From: Chara braunii
Lineage: Eukaryota; Streptophyta; Charophyceae; Charales; Characeae
DNA: 48,108 nt
Assembly (NCBI GenBank): GCA_003427395.1
Contig: BFEA01000066.1
Coordinates: 3,335,044-3,383,151, forward strand
Direction of reading: 5' to 3'
Each line of letters opens with the position of its first letter. Position 1 is the stretch's first letter. A model generated the notes under the pieces. The model saw only the letters and a program-made list of their open reading frames with translations, made no database searches and had not been told where the DNA came from. This document shows positions 9,046-19,059 of this stretch, piece by piece. Position numbers and translations under genes: made by a program.

Positions 9046-9990
9046 TTAGTCCATGGTTCCTTCCTCTCTGATCATGGCGCGGATAGGCTCGACAATTTTG
9101 GCAAATTTTTTGATAAATATCCTCCAAAAGCCAACTACACCTAAGAATGCTCTTACCTCCCTTGTCGTGCGCAGAGGCGTTGGCCATTGAAATATCTTAT
9201 CGGTTTTTGCTGGGTCTGGCTTCCTCCCATATGCTCCACAACGGAATCCCAATATGGTCACCTCCGGAACTGCAAGAATACTCTTTGGTCCGGTAGTCGT
9301 GATGTTGTATACTAAGAAACGGCGGAGTAAGTCTTTGATGTCCTTTAGATGGTCCCACATGAATTTTCGAATTCCCTGCTGAACTTCCGTCTCGTCCTTC
9401 TCCTGGGCGCCTTTGATCGGTTTATCGTCGATGTTGGGTTCACATTTATTTGGGAACATGTCCCCGGCTACGGCGAGCATCCTCCTTTGTCCCTCGGTCA
9501 CCACGTTTGTAAAGCCCATAGGGGTTACCTGCATCTGGAACTGTCATACGGGAGTATGCATTGCGGTGTATGCTCTGTCCCGAACGTCCAAGGGGAGCTG
9601 ATCGTACCCTGAATACAAGTCTACTAGGGAGTAAATGCTCTGGCCGGCGTGAGATTCTGCCAATAAGTCGGCTTGCGGTAGCGAACCATCATCCCGGACG
9701 GTTACTGCATTCAATTTTTGCAGATCTTGGATCTACCTCAGCGTCTTGTTGGGCTTTCGAAAGACGAACCACATGTTCGCATACAGAGACGCGGTAGGCT
9801 CTGCGCCGAAGGAGTCCATTTTTGCTTTGAGAAGGTTTTTGTTCGTTACTTCTTCCGCTATCCCGGACTCGTAGGGTGACCATTTGTCATTCCAGCACTC
9901 ATGCTCTACTGTGTGGATCCTAACCAGAAGGATTAGCTTTGCGTTTAACCTCCCCTTCTGATGATTACTAAAGGCAAATGCCAAATGAAA
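9046..9990 (-). pseudogene. Ty3-type reverse transcriptase
   Basis: From the N-terminus: KWSPYESGIAEEV, NMWFVFRKPNKTLR, a TAG near 9735, then SLVDLYSGYDQLPLDV (motif A with its Asp), a TGA near 9545, then QVTPMGFTNVV (motif B region) and EPNIDDKPIKG, where the usual Y-x-D-D is NIDD. The connection region follows (PEVTILGFRCGAYG, then REVRAFLGVVGFWRIF). Two stops and the degenerate motif C show it is inactive. It lies between the pol linker (10000-10570) and RNase H. Confidence 0.9.
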
Positions 9991-10570
9991 CTTCTGGCAC
10001 GTCCTCTTGATCAGGAGGGTTTCTTCTTCTGTTAAAAATTATTTTATTCCTATCTTCATGGTGTCGGTCACCTCATCCGGTATCCGATGTCCTTCCGTCG
10101 CTCGCCTTTCTCGGATTACTCGAAGAACCTCTTCTTCCTTTTTCATAGCCTCCTCCTTAGATGTCTCTAGTCGGATTGAGATCGGCTTAGCTTTCTTCCC
10201 TACTGGTTTATACTTTCGAACACTTCCTTCCAGGATCTTTCTCCTAAAAAATGAACGGGCGGGATTGCCCCTGTTGTCTCTGCGACCCGCGGTTGAATAT
10301 TGATTCCCTTTCTATTCAAACAATGTCCATTCCGTATTTTCTCTTCAAACTTGGCTAGTGCTATCGAGTCCACCCCTATTCTGTGATATATGATAGCTTT
10401 GATGAGTTGTAGCAAATCGAGGATTTCGAGTGCGCCTTCTGATGTCTCCCTCTGCACCTTTTTCAGCTTGGGCAAACTGACCCCAAGTTCAACCTCCGAT
10501 TCCCTTTCCACTACCATGACCCCTAAGGCCTCGTCCTCCTGTCTCCTCTTCTTCTGAGACAGACCCATTT
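9991..10570 (-). pseudogene. Ty3 pol linker between protease and reverse transcriptase
   Basis: Coding-like sequence with frameshifts: MGLSQKKRRQEDEAL at the N-terminal side, LLQLIKAIIYHRIGVDSIAL in the middle, then KKEEEVLRVIRERRATEG and DEVTDTMKIGIK before the RT. Its position within one pol and the lack of large gaps argue that it is part of the polyprotein. No enzymatic motif is seen. A long charged protease-RT linker is unusual and may be lineage-specific. Confidence 0.6.
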
Positions 10571-10636
10571 TGATTAATTTTTCTTGTTGAATGCCTCCTC
10601 AATCATGATTTCTACCCTTTCTCTCATTCCTTTTAT

Positions 10637-11221
10637 TCAAGTGAAACCCTCCTTTCGAGCACTATCTTCGAACGAAGGCGACAATGTCGCCAATTTTCCC
10701 TTAGGATGGTCTCCTCCGGTCCGGATGAGTCGGAGGAGCTCCTCACGGCAAGTTACCGGGTCCTCTAAGTCTACCATGTACGTCCCGTCATGCAGATGCA
10801 TCCCTATCATTTCGACACTGACGCACCAGGGTCTCCCGAGCATTATGTCGTGGTCCATCTCATCTAATACGGTCATCCATTGAAACGACGAGATTGACTG
10901 CTGGATGCCTGCCTTGACTGCACATTTGGTGACGTATCCTAAAAACGGGATCTCGCCACCGGACCCTCGGATGCTCCTCATTACTTCCTTGTTAACCACA
11001 CAGTCGGTAACTGTTGCAAAATCTCTCCTTATAAGTGTGATTTCCGCACCTCCATCTACTAGAACATCTGTGTAATGAGTCCCGATCTGCAGCTTTTGCT
11101 TTCCTACGGGCAGCACATGGAAACTAAGCTTCGTCCCGAGTGGAGCTTTCATGACTTCCCCTCCTTCACGGTCCGGTAAGCTCAAGTGGATGTCCGAGAA
11201 AACCTTTTCTAGATCCTCCAA
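10637..11221 (-). pseudogene. Ty3-type aspartic protease (retropepsin)
   Basis: The 194-codon frame contains VLVDGGAEITLIRRDF, the retropepsin active-site loop with DGG where DS/TG is usual, and about 85 residues later HDIMLGRPWC, the hydrophobic-hydrophobic-Gly motif. The region between has the beta-rich pattern of the fold. The Ser/Thr to Gly change next to the catalytic Asp is found in some retroelement families but may also reflect decay. It normally cuts Gag-Pol. A frame break separates it from the linker. Confidence 0.8.
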
Positions 11222-11239
11222 ATCTCCAGGAATCTTTTG

Positions 11240-11801
11240 AAGGTTAGCGACTTCTTGCAGAGTTTCCTCCTCCTTTTCCTATTCCCGAGATTCCGGATTT
11301 TCGTCTACCTCCACTCGTCGGCGAGTCAATAGTTGTCTAAGCCCTTTGAGCAGTATGGGGCTTGCTTGCAACATGGTCTGAAAGGATACTGATACCATGG
11401 TTCCCAATAACTTGCTAAGAGTGTCGTCGATCTTCGACATGGTTAGGATCGAGATTTTTTACCTGAACTTTTTTTTTCCAGCGGTGACCTTGTGCGTAGG
11501 CTCCTCTTCCTTAAGCTTTCCATAACTATTCTCCGGTTTCCCGGTTTAAGGCTCAGCTTGGGTCTCGGTGCCTCTAACAACCTACTCCATTATTGTACTA
11601 CAGATAACTTTTCTCCCTGCCGTTGCTAGCCGAGTAGTCGCGTTCATCCTATCACGCCCGTCACTTTCTAGGATAAAGTTAACATGTGGTCCGCGCCCTC
11701 GGGGCTGATCCCAGACGATTTCGGCTACTGGTTCGGCTTCTACCGCTGCTATGTCTAGGCTGTTGAGAACAACAACGGCACTCCACATTCTCCCAACTTG
11801 A
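11240..11801 (-). pseudogene. Gag-Pol junction region of the minus-strand Ty3 element
   Basis: A 68-codon frame (11788 to 11582) includes RGRGPHVNFILESDG and further broken frames follow towards the protease. The minus strand just inside 11801 begins GTTGGGAGAATGTGG; a Cys-rich reading (ENVECRCC) is possible but not a clear zinc knuckle. The sequence stops being element-like at 11802, where the Penelope-like element begins, so this is the right-hand flank of that insertion. Confidence 0.5.
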
Positions 11802-12008
11802 AAACCATGAATAATGTAACTTGAGGTTTATATCTCATAGTACAACCACATTGTATCGAGTACGAGTATAACCCGCACACAGACCTTTTCCTCGTATGCC
11901 CAGTCTGATCGGAGCGTCGCTCCGTGCTCCTATTTTATACTACGAAAATTGGCCTCGAGTACTGTTCCTTTCGGAACAGGTACCGGACCAGTTCCAAAAA
12001 CCATAATA

Positions 12009-12044
<36 letters not shown>

Positions 12045-12560
12045 CCAAAAGCCAAAAAGACAAATGAACAGCTGGAGAACTCAAAAATGTGTAGACGTCA
12101 TGCCTACGCGCTTCAAGTTGGTCTGAGATGCTCAGAGTTCAACGTAGTACGATATCCTACTGAGATTACTTGCGCACCTCTGGTTCAGCCGAATACGCCA
12201 AGAGACTTACAGGTACAGGCCGTACCTGACCCCGATTTTAGTCGGATTCAAAGTAAGATAACTTGTCGATGCACCTCTGGCTCAGTCGAATACGCCAAGA
12301 GATTCAAATACAGGCCGTACCTGGCCCCGATTTTTGTCGGATTAATTAGTGTCTCACCACGTTCTTGCAGACTTCAAAGTTTCCTGCAGAGATTACTTGC
12401 GCACCTCCGGCTCGACCGGATACACCGAGAAGCTTCCGGGCACAGTCCGATCCTGGTCCTAATTATAGTCGGATTCACTGGTGTATCCCACGTTCCTGTG
12501 AATTTCAAATGTTTCGAAAAAAATTCAGAGGAAACCCTGCAACACGGGTCGAACCCCTGA
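11802..12560 (-). repeat. PLE pseudo-LTR, copy 1 (3' end of element A)
   Basis: Shares its sequence with 17106-17880 and, in part, 22216-22757. Contains a long A run on the plus strand (12011-12041), then three diverged internal subrepeats, each with 'GATTACTTGCGCACCTC' or a relative and a 'CCCCGATTTTAGTCGGATT'-type half (near 12165, 12255 and 12390). The last ~150 bases (11802-11954) are the 3' tail and are absent from the 5' pseudo-LTR. Confidence 0.85.
11931..11940 (-). promoter_or_regulatory. TATA-like box in the PLE pseudo-LTR (copy 1)
   Basis: GTATAAAATA on the minus strand, followed about 6 bases downstream by a perfect hairpin CGGAGC-GAC-GCTCCG (11910-11924). Both are conserved in the second pseudo-LTR. 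Transcription from here would enter Ty3 pol. Confidence 0.45.
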
Positions 12561-12610
12561 GTCGTCGTAGCCTGCTTGCCACCTTGTCTTATGCCAGCGT
12601 GTCTCTTCGG
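12530..12610 (-). other. tRNA-like A/B-box pair at the 3' end of PLE copy A
   Basis: On the minus strand TGGCATAAGACAAGG (12582-12596) resembles a Pol III A box, and GGTTCGACCC (12546-12555) matches the B-box consensus. The spacing is a little short for a tRNA and no cloverleaf is evident. The pair is conserved in copy B (near 17897-17912 and 17862-17871). Confidence 0.35.
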
Positions 12611-12621
12611 TCGACGAAGAG

Positions 12622-13732
12622 TTATGTCCACCCGTTATAGCATTCGACGATTTTCTCACTCATTATGGGCCATATCCCTCCTAACTTCGCGACAACTTTC
12701 CTCGAAGTTGCAAGAAACACTTTGGTCGGAAAATCCCCCCCTTTTAATTCCCTGTGCAATGTCACCAACCCAAGAGGTAGCAGAGCTTCATCACTTGTAT
12801 TGGCGTTAATGCGAAAAATGATCCCGATAATATTAGCCACCTTCTGTTCCATTGGCCCCAAAGACAAGAAGTGCCTAGTTACCATATATTTTGGCCTCCT
12901 AGGGTCCTCCCAAATACTATCCATGTTCTTGCATTTATGCATGGATACAACTACAGTCGGATCGTTCACTGAAAAAAAATCAATCTCCAAAAATTCCACA
13001 ATATTAGTTCCACTGTTGGTCCTCTCGAGCCTCAATTCCGGGTAGTAGCAAGATACGATCTTTATCCATGGTCTGGATAATCCGTGTGTCGTCCCCATGA
13101 TGGTACATTCTAAACCATAGGAGATCATCTACATACCTTCTACCAAAAAGGGAACGCGAATCACGTCCCAGGCTCCTCAAAAACGTTTCCTCGGCGTACA
13201 TACATACAAGGCACGCAAGAGGAGGGCTAGCCTGACCCCCCATTGGAATGCTTTTGTTTTGTTTTAGTATCTCACCTGTTGATTTAAAATATACATTATC
13301 GAGAGCGAAATCCACCAATTTTTTTAGATCCGACAACCGTACCGATTTCCATCCTCCTTCTCCAACTGATTTTTCCAGCACAACTCATTTTCCTCTTATC
13401 TTTGCACGGGCCCAATATCTGCCTTTGCTTCTTATCTCACTGAAGATCCAAGACACAGCGTCTCGGACCTCTGCATGTGGGATTTTGGAGAACATTTTCT
13501 TTATATCATAAGTTTTTATCATAACTTCCACATTTTCGTTGATTATCCTGTTATTTAGTGCTCCCAAACTGGTCTTTAGATCACCTCCGGCCATGAGGTT
13601 GAAATGTTCCCCCGTTTTCTTCCGAAAGAGTAGATTGAGAACTAGGACCAAAACTCTACACCCATACCTTATTGGACTGAGGTATGACGGACAAATGGGC
13701 CTCTTCTTTTCTATGTCCTTGTCTGTACTCAT
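12622..13732 (-). pseudogene. PLE reverse transcriptase, copy A (three frames)
   Basis: Motif A is in KTYDIKKMFSKIPHAEV (catalytic Asp), motif B in PMGGQASPPLACLVCMYAEE, motif C in GRRYVDDLLWF (catalytic Asp pair). The thumb side follows (EFLEIDFFSVNDPTVVVSMH, then RRPKYMVTRHFLSLGP) and the frame ends at LGGIWPIMSEKIVEC. The frame breaks twice, near 13383 and 13050. 'GGQASPPLACL' and YVDD with the preceding 'FGRR' are typical of PLE and telomerase-related RTs rather than LTR or LINE RTs. It would copy the element RNA at the nicked target. All three catalytic motifs are intact despite the frameshifts. Confidence 0.9.
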
Positions 13733-13744
13733 TATGAACGAGTT

Positions 13745-14968
13745 CTACAGTTTGCCTTTTCCATCCCATTTCACGATCCTTTCAAGTTTCAACTCTTTGT
13801 ACTGTTTCCACATACTCCTGAGTACATCGGTTTCGGATTTTTCAATTTTTTCAAAATTGGTGTTATCGTTGAAGGTTCTTTTCATTCCAGCATGATATGA
13901 AACCACGCATTCAACCAGTGTAGCACCCGGATTCCTATCTAGTGGTGATAGTACGAGACCATCCAGGACCGCTTTTACTCCTTTGACATACTCGCAGAGG
14001 ACCGTTCCAACAGGTTTTGCAGGTCCGGCCCTCCTAAGTTTCTGAGGGGAAACCCGAAAAACGTCCTTGAGTCCATCCTTCTCTAAAACTTTGAGTGTTG
14101 TTTGACAGTTGCGATTGATCTCTTCGATGTACATCATTCTCCCAGGGTATGGTACGTTTCGTGAGTTATGCAAAAATGAATGGATCTCAGGAATCTCGTT
14201 GAGTCTCACTTGAACATTCCCGTTCGGTTTGGGCAGTTGAAACCTCTCACATACGCAAACCCGTGAATTGTCGGTTGCGCATGCCGTGTGGTTATGTTGA
14301 AGATCAACTACGGACTAGGTCTTTGTCTAGACCGTCCAAAGCTTCTTCCGTACAAGGTTTGACTGCTCTTGAGATGCAATCCTACTTCCGATCCATTCGC
14401 ACACCTCCTTTCTGACCGTGCTTTTGTTAACACATGGGCGAAAAGGAATCTTAATCACAATCCATAGCCTTGGATTATATCCAAGTTTTTTCATTAACTC
14501 AATCGAAATCAAACGACGAATAATCTGGCGTCCTCTTGTATTATTAATACATTTCAATCCTCGCAGCATCTTAATGAGATCATCCGGATCTTTCTCGTAA
14601 AAAACACTTTTCCATTTCCACGGTGCTCTTAGGAGGGAGAACAACTCTGCTTTCCTCCTATCTGCCTCAGTTTCGGTCCGAATCAGGCAAGTTAGTTCAA
14701 ACGTCCCTCCATCCTCAAAAACAGACTTCAAATCCCTCAGCAACATGCACGATCCCTCGAATTTGAACTTAGATTCCCCGTACGCCAATCTGATCACTCG
14801 CGAAGGATTGACCCGTCTGGATCCTCCAGAGCAGTTGATCGATCCAGGCCTTGCTATACCCTTCAATGATTTTAGTATATCAAGCAAATTAGTGGTCCGA
14901 CGAAAATTCACACACGCAAAGGTGAGTGGTTCCCATTTCTTACCACCCTTTTTATTCTTTGACTTCAC
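13745..14968 (-). pseudogene. PLE linker / RT N-terminal region with CxC motif, copy A
   Basis: The first frame (14968-14327) is basic at its start (KSKNKKGGKKWEPLTFACVN) and contains FKFEGSCMLLRDLKSVFEDG and a Cys/Leu-rich stretch. Between the frames, near 14240-14262, the reading is SRVCVCERFQLPKPNGN: a CxC motif, the signature of the domain joining nuclease and RT in N-terminal-nuclease PLEs. The second frame (14209-13745) reads RLNEIPEIHSFLHNSRNVPY, then VGTVLCEYVKGVKAVLDG. One stop separates the two frames. Confidence 0.75.
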
Positions 14969-15041
14969 CCTTGCTCTTCTTGGTCTACTCCTTGCTTTAT
15001 TCGTTCTGCAATTAAGACATGGTTTTTCATCGTTAATAATT

Positions 15042-15440
15042 TTAGTTTCTATATTTCCCGCTTTTATCGCAGAAAAATAACGGAATAGCCGTATATTTCC
15101 AAAAACCGAATTTACTCAACCATTTGTGAACTTTGAAGATTGGGTCCAATGCGGAGGCACGCGTGTGTTCTCGCCATCTACATACCAGTGTCCTACATGT
15201 GTGCCCAATATATGTCTTCTTGCAGAACGGCCACGCTAGCAGATACACACACGAGGTGCATTGCTTTCGTTTTACTAGAACATTCAGATCGATGCGCGTT
15301 AGGTACTTCAAAACATTAGCGCCCCATGTTACGTGTCCGAGGACAAATGAGAGGATAGTTCCCAGTCTAAACGCTCCTTCTAAGTCATCACTTAACCCTT
15401 CTTGCTCGTTCTCGATAGCGTTGCTAATCCGGATCAGAAG
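15042..15440 (-). pseudogene. GIY-YIG endonuclease domain of the PLE, copy A
   Basis: Core motifs in order: CTSCVYLLAWPFCKKTYIG (VY...YIG, standing for GIY...YIG), then TCRTLVCRWREHTRAS (catalytic Arg and the Arg/His helix), then KVHKWLSKFGFWKYTAIPLFF. The domain sits N-terminal to the RT; in animal Penelope/Poseidon PLEs it is C-terminal. It would nick the target DNA to prime reverse transcription. The late catalytic Glu is not obvious. A TAG cuts the frame after KYRN. Confidence 0.85.
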
Positions 15441-15626
15441 ACGCCCGAGGCTTCTCTGGGAAATCTAATTCCCAGGAACACCTCCATCACCGTCTTCTTC
15501 TTCAGAATCTGCCTCGCCACCTTCTTCTTCGACTTCCGTTTCATGCTCGTCTTCTCCATTTACGAGTCTCGTGAACTCGTCAGTGTCTTGTTTCGCGAGC
15601 TCCCATGTGCTCTTGTCTTTCCGTTC

Positions 15627-16733
15627 CTATTTCACTCCCCTCGCCAGACAGAGGCTCTTGATCTTCTTCCCGTTCATCTCCATATAGTGATCGAGCCGTT
15701 GTCTCATGTATTCAACGATCCCGACCTCCGTCTTATCGCTCTTCGTGCAGCTATCCCGGTTCAACTTCAGTTTGTCCTTCTCTTCATCTTCGAATTCGTC
15801 GTTGCTGTCCTCCTCCTTATCCTCGTTCGCGCTGGTCTTCTTGTTCTCCACGATCTCCATAGTAGGGCCGCTTTGCCCCCCTTGTACTTTTGCAACTATC
15901 ATTGATAGCAGTTTCATAACGTCTTCCAAATTCACATTGGGCTTGTTCTCCGGAACGCCCTCGTGGACTCCCGTCTTCTTATCTTCCTCGTCTGAGGACA
16001 CTTCGATCATAGACCTTGATCGCGATTTTTGTCGGTCTTGTGCTGGCGAATTCAATCCCATTACTCTCTTCCTCTTCTCAATGCTTCCTTCTGCACTTGT
16101 TACGCATTTCGATTCCAATTGTTCAACCTTCTTGGCTATCTTTGCGCGCTCGGCTTCCGCTGCTTTGGACATCTTGTCGACTGAATCGAGCTTCACGGAT
16201 ATCTTCTTCATATAACTTTCGAAGTTGCTTGTAAGCCAAGCTTTCAAGCTTTGCTCGCCGTCCTCCGATTTCGTGGCAACCTTCCCCTTCCCTTTCTTCG
16301 CCCCCTGTTTACTACTCTCGCTTGAACCGTCCACACTTCGTCGCGACTCCTCCATATCATTCGTCTTCCGTTTCTCAATGAGTTCAAGGTGCTCTCTTGT
16401 AAACCAGGCCCTGTTCCCAGGCGTTGGGAATGGTTTCGCAGCAGGTGTCGACTGCTATTGGTCTCCTTGCTGATGTTGGTCGTAGTTTCAGTTCTGCGCA
16501 GCTAGCGGTGGAGGTGGCGGTGGAGCAGGTAGTGTCCCAGGATGCCATCCGTAGTATGGGTATCCAGGTGGGAGAACCACTGGTTGCACTGTTGGTGAAG
16601 GCTGGTTCTGTTGCGTTGTCACTGGAAGATTCGCCGGCTGTGTCGTCGCCTGATAATCCATCCAGTATTGACGATCGCATGACCACCTTCCTCTGCCTCT
16701 ACCGCGTCCCTTTCCTCTCCCTTGTGCGTACAT
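15627..16733 (-). pseudogene. PLE N-terminal RG-rich / Pro-rich / coiled-coil protein, copy A
   Basis: Starts MYAQGRGKGRGRGRGRWS at 16733, then a Gln/Pro-rich stretch ending PPPPPPPLAAQN, then after a frame change a Lys-rich segment (SKQGAKKGKGKVATKSEDGE), a helical stretch (SVDKMSKAAEAERAKIAKKV), an Arg/Ser run, an acidic stretch and the C-terminal DHYMEMNGKKIKSLCLARGV. RG repeats suggest RNA binding and the Lys stretch nuclear import; these are inferences. See copy B for the intact frame. Confidence 0.7.
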
Positions 16734-17105
16734 GCAGATTGGTCACCTGTAAACACACGACAAGAGAGCCGAAAAGAAGAAAAAAAAAAAATGAATTATC
16801 CACTTAACCTTGATCCCAGGTGATAGAGGTACATCTTGGATATGTCGTACACTTAAAATGTAGGTAAGAGATACAAGAGCTACAAGGGATAATATGAGCA
16901 TGTTTAAGAGAATATTAGAGAAGTATGAGAAAGATTATGCTCGTGCAGCGTTAGTTCGAAGAGCCCATCCTCGATAGCTTCCTTAGATGCCCGTAACGCG
17001 ATTGTGCGATGGACTTCAGTTGTACCCAAGCTCACGAAATCGCGAGACACGGCACCTGATAAGCGCTCTCATGAATAATCCTGAGGTCGTTCATCTGGCT
17101 TAACA

Positions 17106-17880
17106 ATAGACTTGAAAACCATGAACAATGTAGCTTGAGGTTTGCATCTCTCAGTACAACCACGTTGTATCGAGTAGGGTATAACCCGCACACAGGCCTT
17201 CTCCTCGTATGCTCAGTCTGATCGGAGCGTCGCTCCGTGCTCCTATTTTATACTACGAAAACTGGCCTCGAGTACTGTTCCTTTTGGGATAGGCGGACTA
17301 GTTCCAAAAACCATAATAATATTTAAGAGAAAAAAGAAAAGAAAAAAAAGATTTTTTTTTTTTTTTACGCAAGCCAAAAAGACAAATGAACAGTTGGAGA
17401 ACTCATAAACGTGTAAACGTCATGCCTGCTCGCTTGGTCTGAGATCCGCAGAGTTCAACGTAGTACGATATCCTGCTAAGATTATTTGCGCACCTCTGGT
17501 TCAGCCGAATACGCCAAGAGACTTACAGGTATAGGCCGTACCTGGCCCCGATTTTAGTCGGATTCCAAGTATGATAACCTGCTGATGCACCTCTGCCTCG
17601 ACCGAATACGCCGAGAGATTCAAATACAGGTCGTACCTGGCCCCGATTTTGGTCGGATTAATTGGTGTCTCACCACGTTCTCGCAGACTTCAAAGTTTCC
17701 TGCGGAGATTACTTGCCCACCTCCGGCTCGGCCGTATACATCGAGAAGCTTCTAGGCACGGGCCGTTCCTGGTCCCAATTATAGTCGGATTCACTGGTGT
17801 ATCCCACGTTCCTGTGAATTTCAAATGTTTCGAAAAAAATTCAGAGGAGTCACTGCAACACGGGTCGAACCCCTGAGTCG
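17106..17880 (-). repeat. PLE pseudo-LTR, copy 2 (between elements B and A)
   Basis: Full-length counterpart of copy 1 with the same tail, TATA-like box and internal subrepeats. It is both the 3' end of element B and, by position, the upstream control region of element A, the arrangement expected for head-to-tail PLE tandems. Confidence 0.85.
17244..17253 (-). promoter_or_regulatory. TATA-like box in the PLE pseudo-LTR (copy 2)
   Basis: Same GTATAAAATA and downstream hairpin (17223-17237) as copy 1. It points into element A, whose first open frame starts about 490 bases downstream, so the end of B could act as promoter of A. Confidence 0.5.
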
Positions 17881-18057
17881 TCGTAGCCTGCTTTCCACTT
17901 TGTCTTATGCCAGCGTGTCTCTTCGGTCGACGAAGAGTTATGTCCACCCGTTATAGCATTCGACGATTTTCTCACTCATTGTGGGCCATATCCCTCCTAA
18001 CTTCGCGGTGACTTTCCTCAAAGCTGCAAGAAACACTTTAGTCGGTAAATCCCCCCC

Positions 18058-18846
18058 TTATAATTTCCTAGGCAATGTCACCAACCCAAGAGGTAGTAGA
18101 GCTTCATCACTTGTATTGGCGTTAATGCGAAAAATGGTCCTGATAATATTAGCCACCTTCTGTTTCATTGGCCCAAAAGATAAGAAGTGCCTAGTTACCA
18201 TATATTTTGGCCTCCTTGGGTCCTCCCAGATACTATCCATGTTCGTAAATTTATGCATGGATACAACTAAAGTTGGATCGTTCACTGAAAAAAATTTAGT
18301 CTCCAAAAATTCCACAATATTAGTTTCAGTGTCCGTCCTCTCGAACCTCAATTCCGGGTGATAGCAAGATACGATCTTATCCATGGTTTGGACAATCCAT
18401 GTGTTGTCCCCATGGTGGTACAGTCCAATCCGTAGGAGATCATCTACATACCTTCTACCAAAGAGGGAACGCGAATCACGTCCTTGACACCTCAAAAACT
18501 TTTCCTCGGCGTACATACATACAAGGCACGCCAGAGGAGGGCTAGCCTGACCCGCCATCAGAATGTTTTTGTTTTGTTTTAGTATCTCACCTGTTGATTT
18601 AAAATATACATTATCGAGAGTGAAATCCACAAATTTTTTGAGATCCGACAACCGTACCGCTTTCCATCCTCCTTCTCCAGCTGATTTTTCCAGCATAACT
18701 TTTTTTCCTCTTATCTTTGCACGGGCCCAATATCTGCCTTTGCTCCTTATCTCACTGAAGATCCAAGACACAGCGTCTCGGACCTCTGCGTGTGGGATTA
18801 TGGAGAGCATTTCCTTTATATCATAAGTTCTTATCAAAACTTCCAC
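18058..18846 (-). pseudogene. PLE reverse transcriptase core, copy B
   Basis: A single 262-codon frame covers motif A (RTYDIKEMLSIIPHAEV), motif B (LMAGQASPPLACLVCMYAEE) and motif C (GRRYVDDLLRI), then the thumb (EFLETKFFSVNDPTLVVSMH, then VTRHFLSFGPMKQKVANII). It stops early at LPRKL relative to copy A, which runs about 35 residues further. Upstream, between 18847 and 19059, the sequence is still homologous to copy A (ISKDKDLEKKRPICPSYLSP in reading) but out of frame and with a stop. All catalytic Asp residues are present. Confidence 0.9.
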
Positions 18847-19059
18847 ATTTTCGTTGTTAATCCTGTTATTTAGTGCTCCTTAACTGGTCTTTAGATCACC
18901 TCCGGCCATGAGGTTGAAATGTCCCCTCTTTTTCTTCGGAAAGAGTAGATTGAGAACTTGAAACAGAACTCTACACCCAAACCTTATTGGACTTAGGTAT
19001 GACGGGCAAATGGGCCTCTTCTTTTCTAGGTCCTTGTCTTTACTAATTATGAACCAATT

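Larger units (their letters stand above)
11802..17105 (-). mobile_element. Penelope-like element with N-terminal GIY-YIG nuclease, copy A
   Basis: Order on the minus strand: leader (17105-16734), RG/Pro-rich N-terminal protein (16733-15627), GIY-YIG nuclease (15440-15042), linker with basic and CxC motifs (14968-13745), RT (13732-12622), pseudo-LTR (12620-11802). Nuclease before RT, a CxC motif between them, pseudo-LTRs and tandem insertion are the hallmarks described for the Naiad/Chlamys clade; Chlamys is the branch in green algae and spike mosses. Many frameshifts and stops. It follows copy B head-to-tail with no spacer: copy B's terminal CTTGAAAACCATGAA starts at 17106 (plus-strand wording) as copy A's does at 11802. 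Confidence 0.85.

Noticed and set aside
11949-12640. Plus-strand frames of 203 and 91 codons in the PLE pseudo-LTR
   Set aside because: They lie opposite the element, start in an A run and translate the internal subrepeats; the sibling copy breaks them.
17027-17090. CTGATAAG-type hammerhead core near 17058
   Set aside because: The core reads CTGATAA instead of CTGATGA and no GAAA or closing stem follows.
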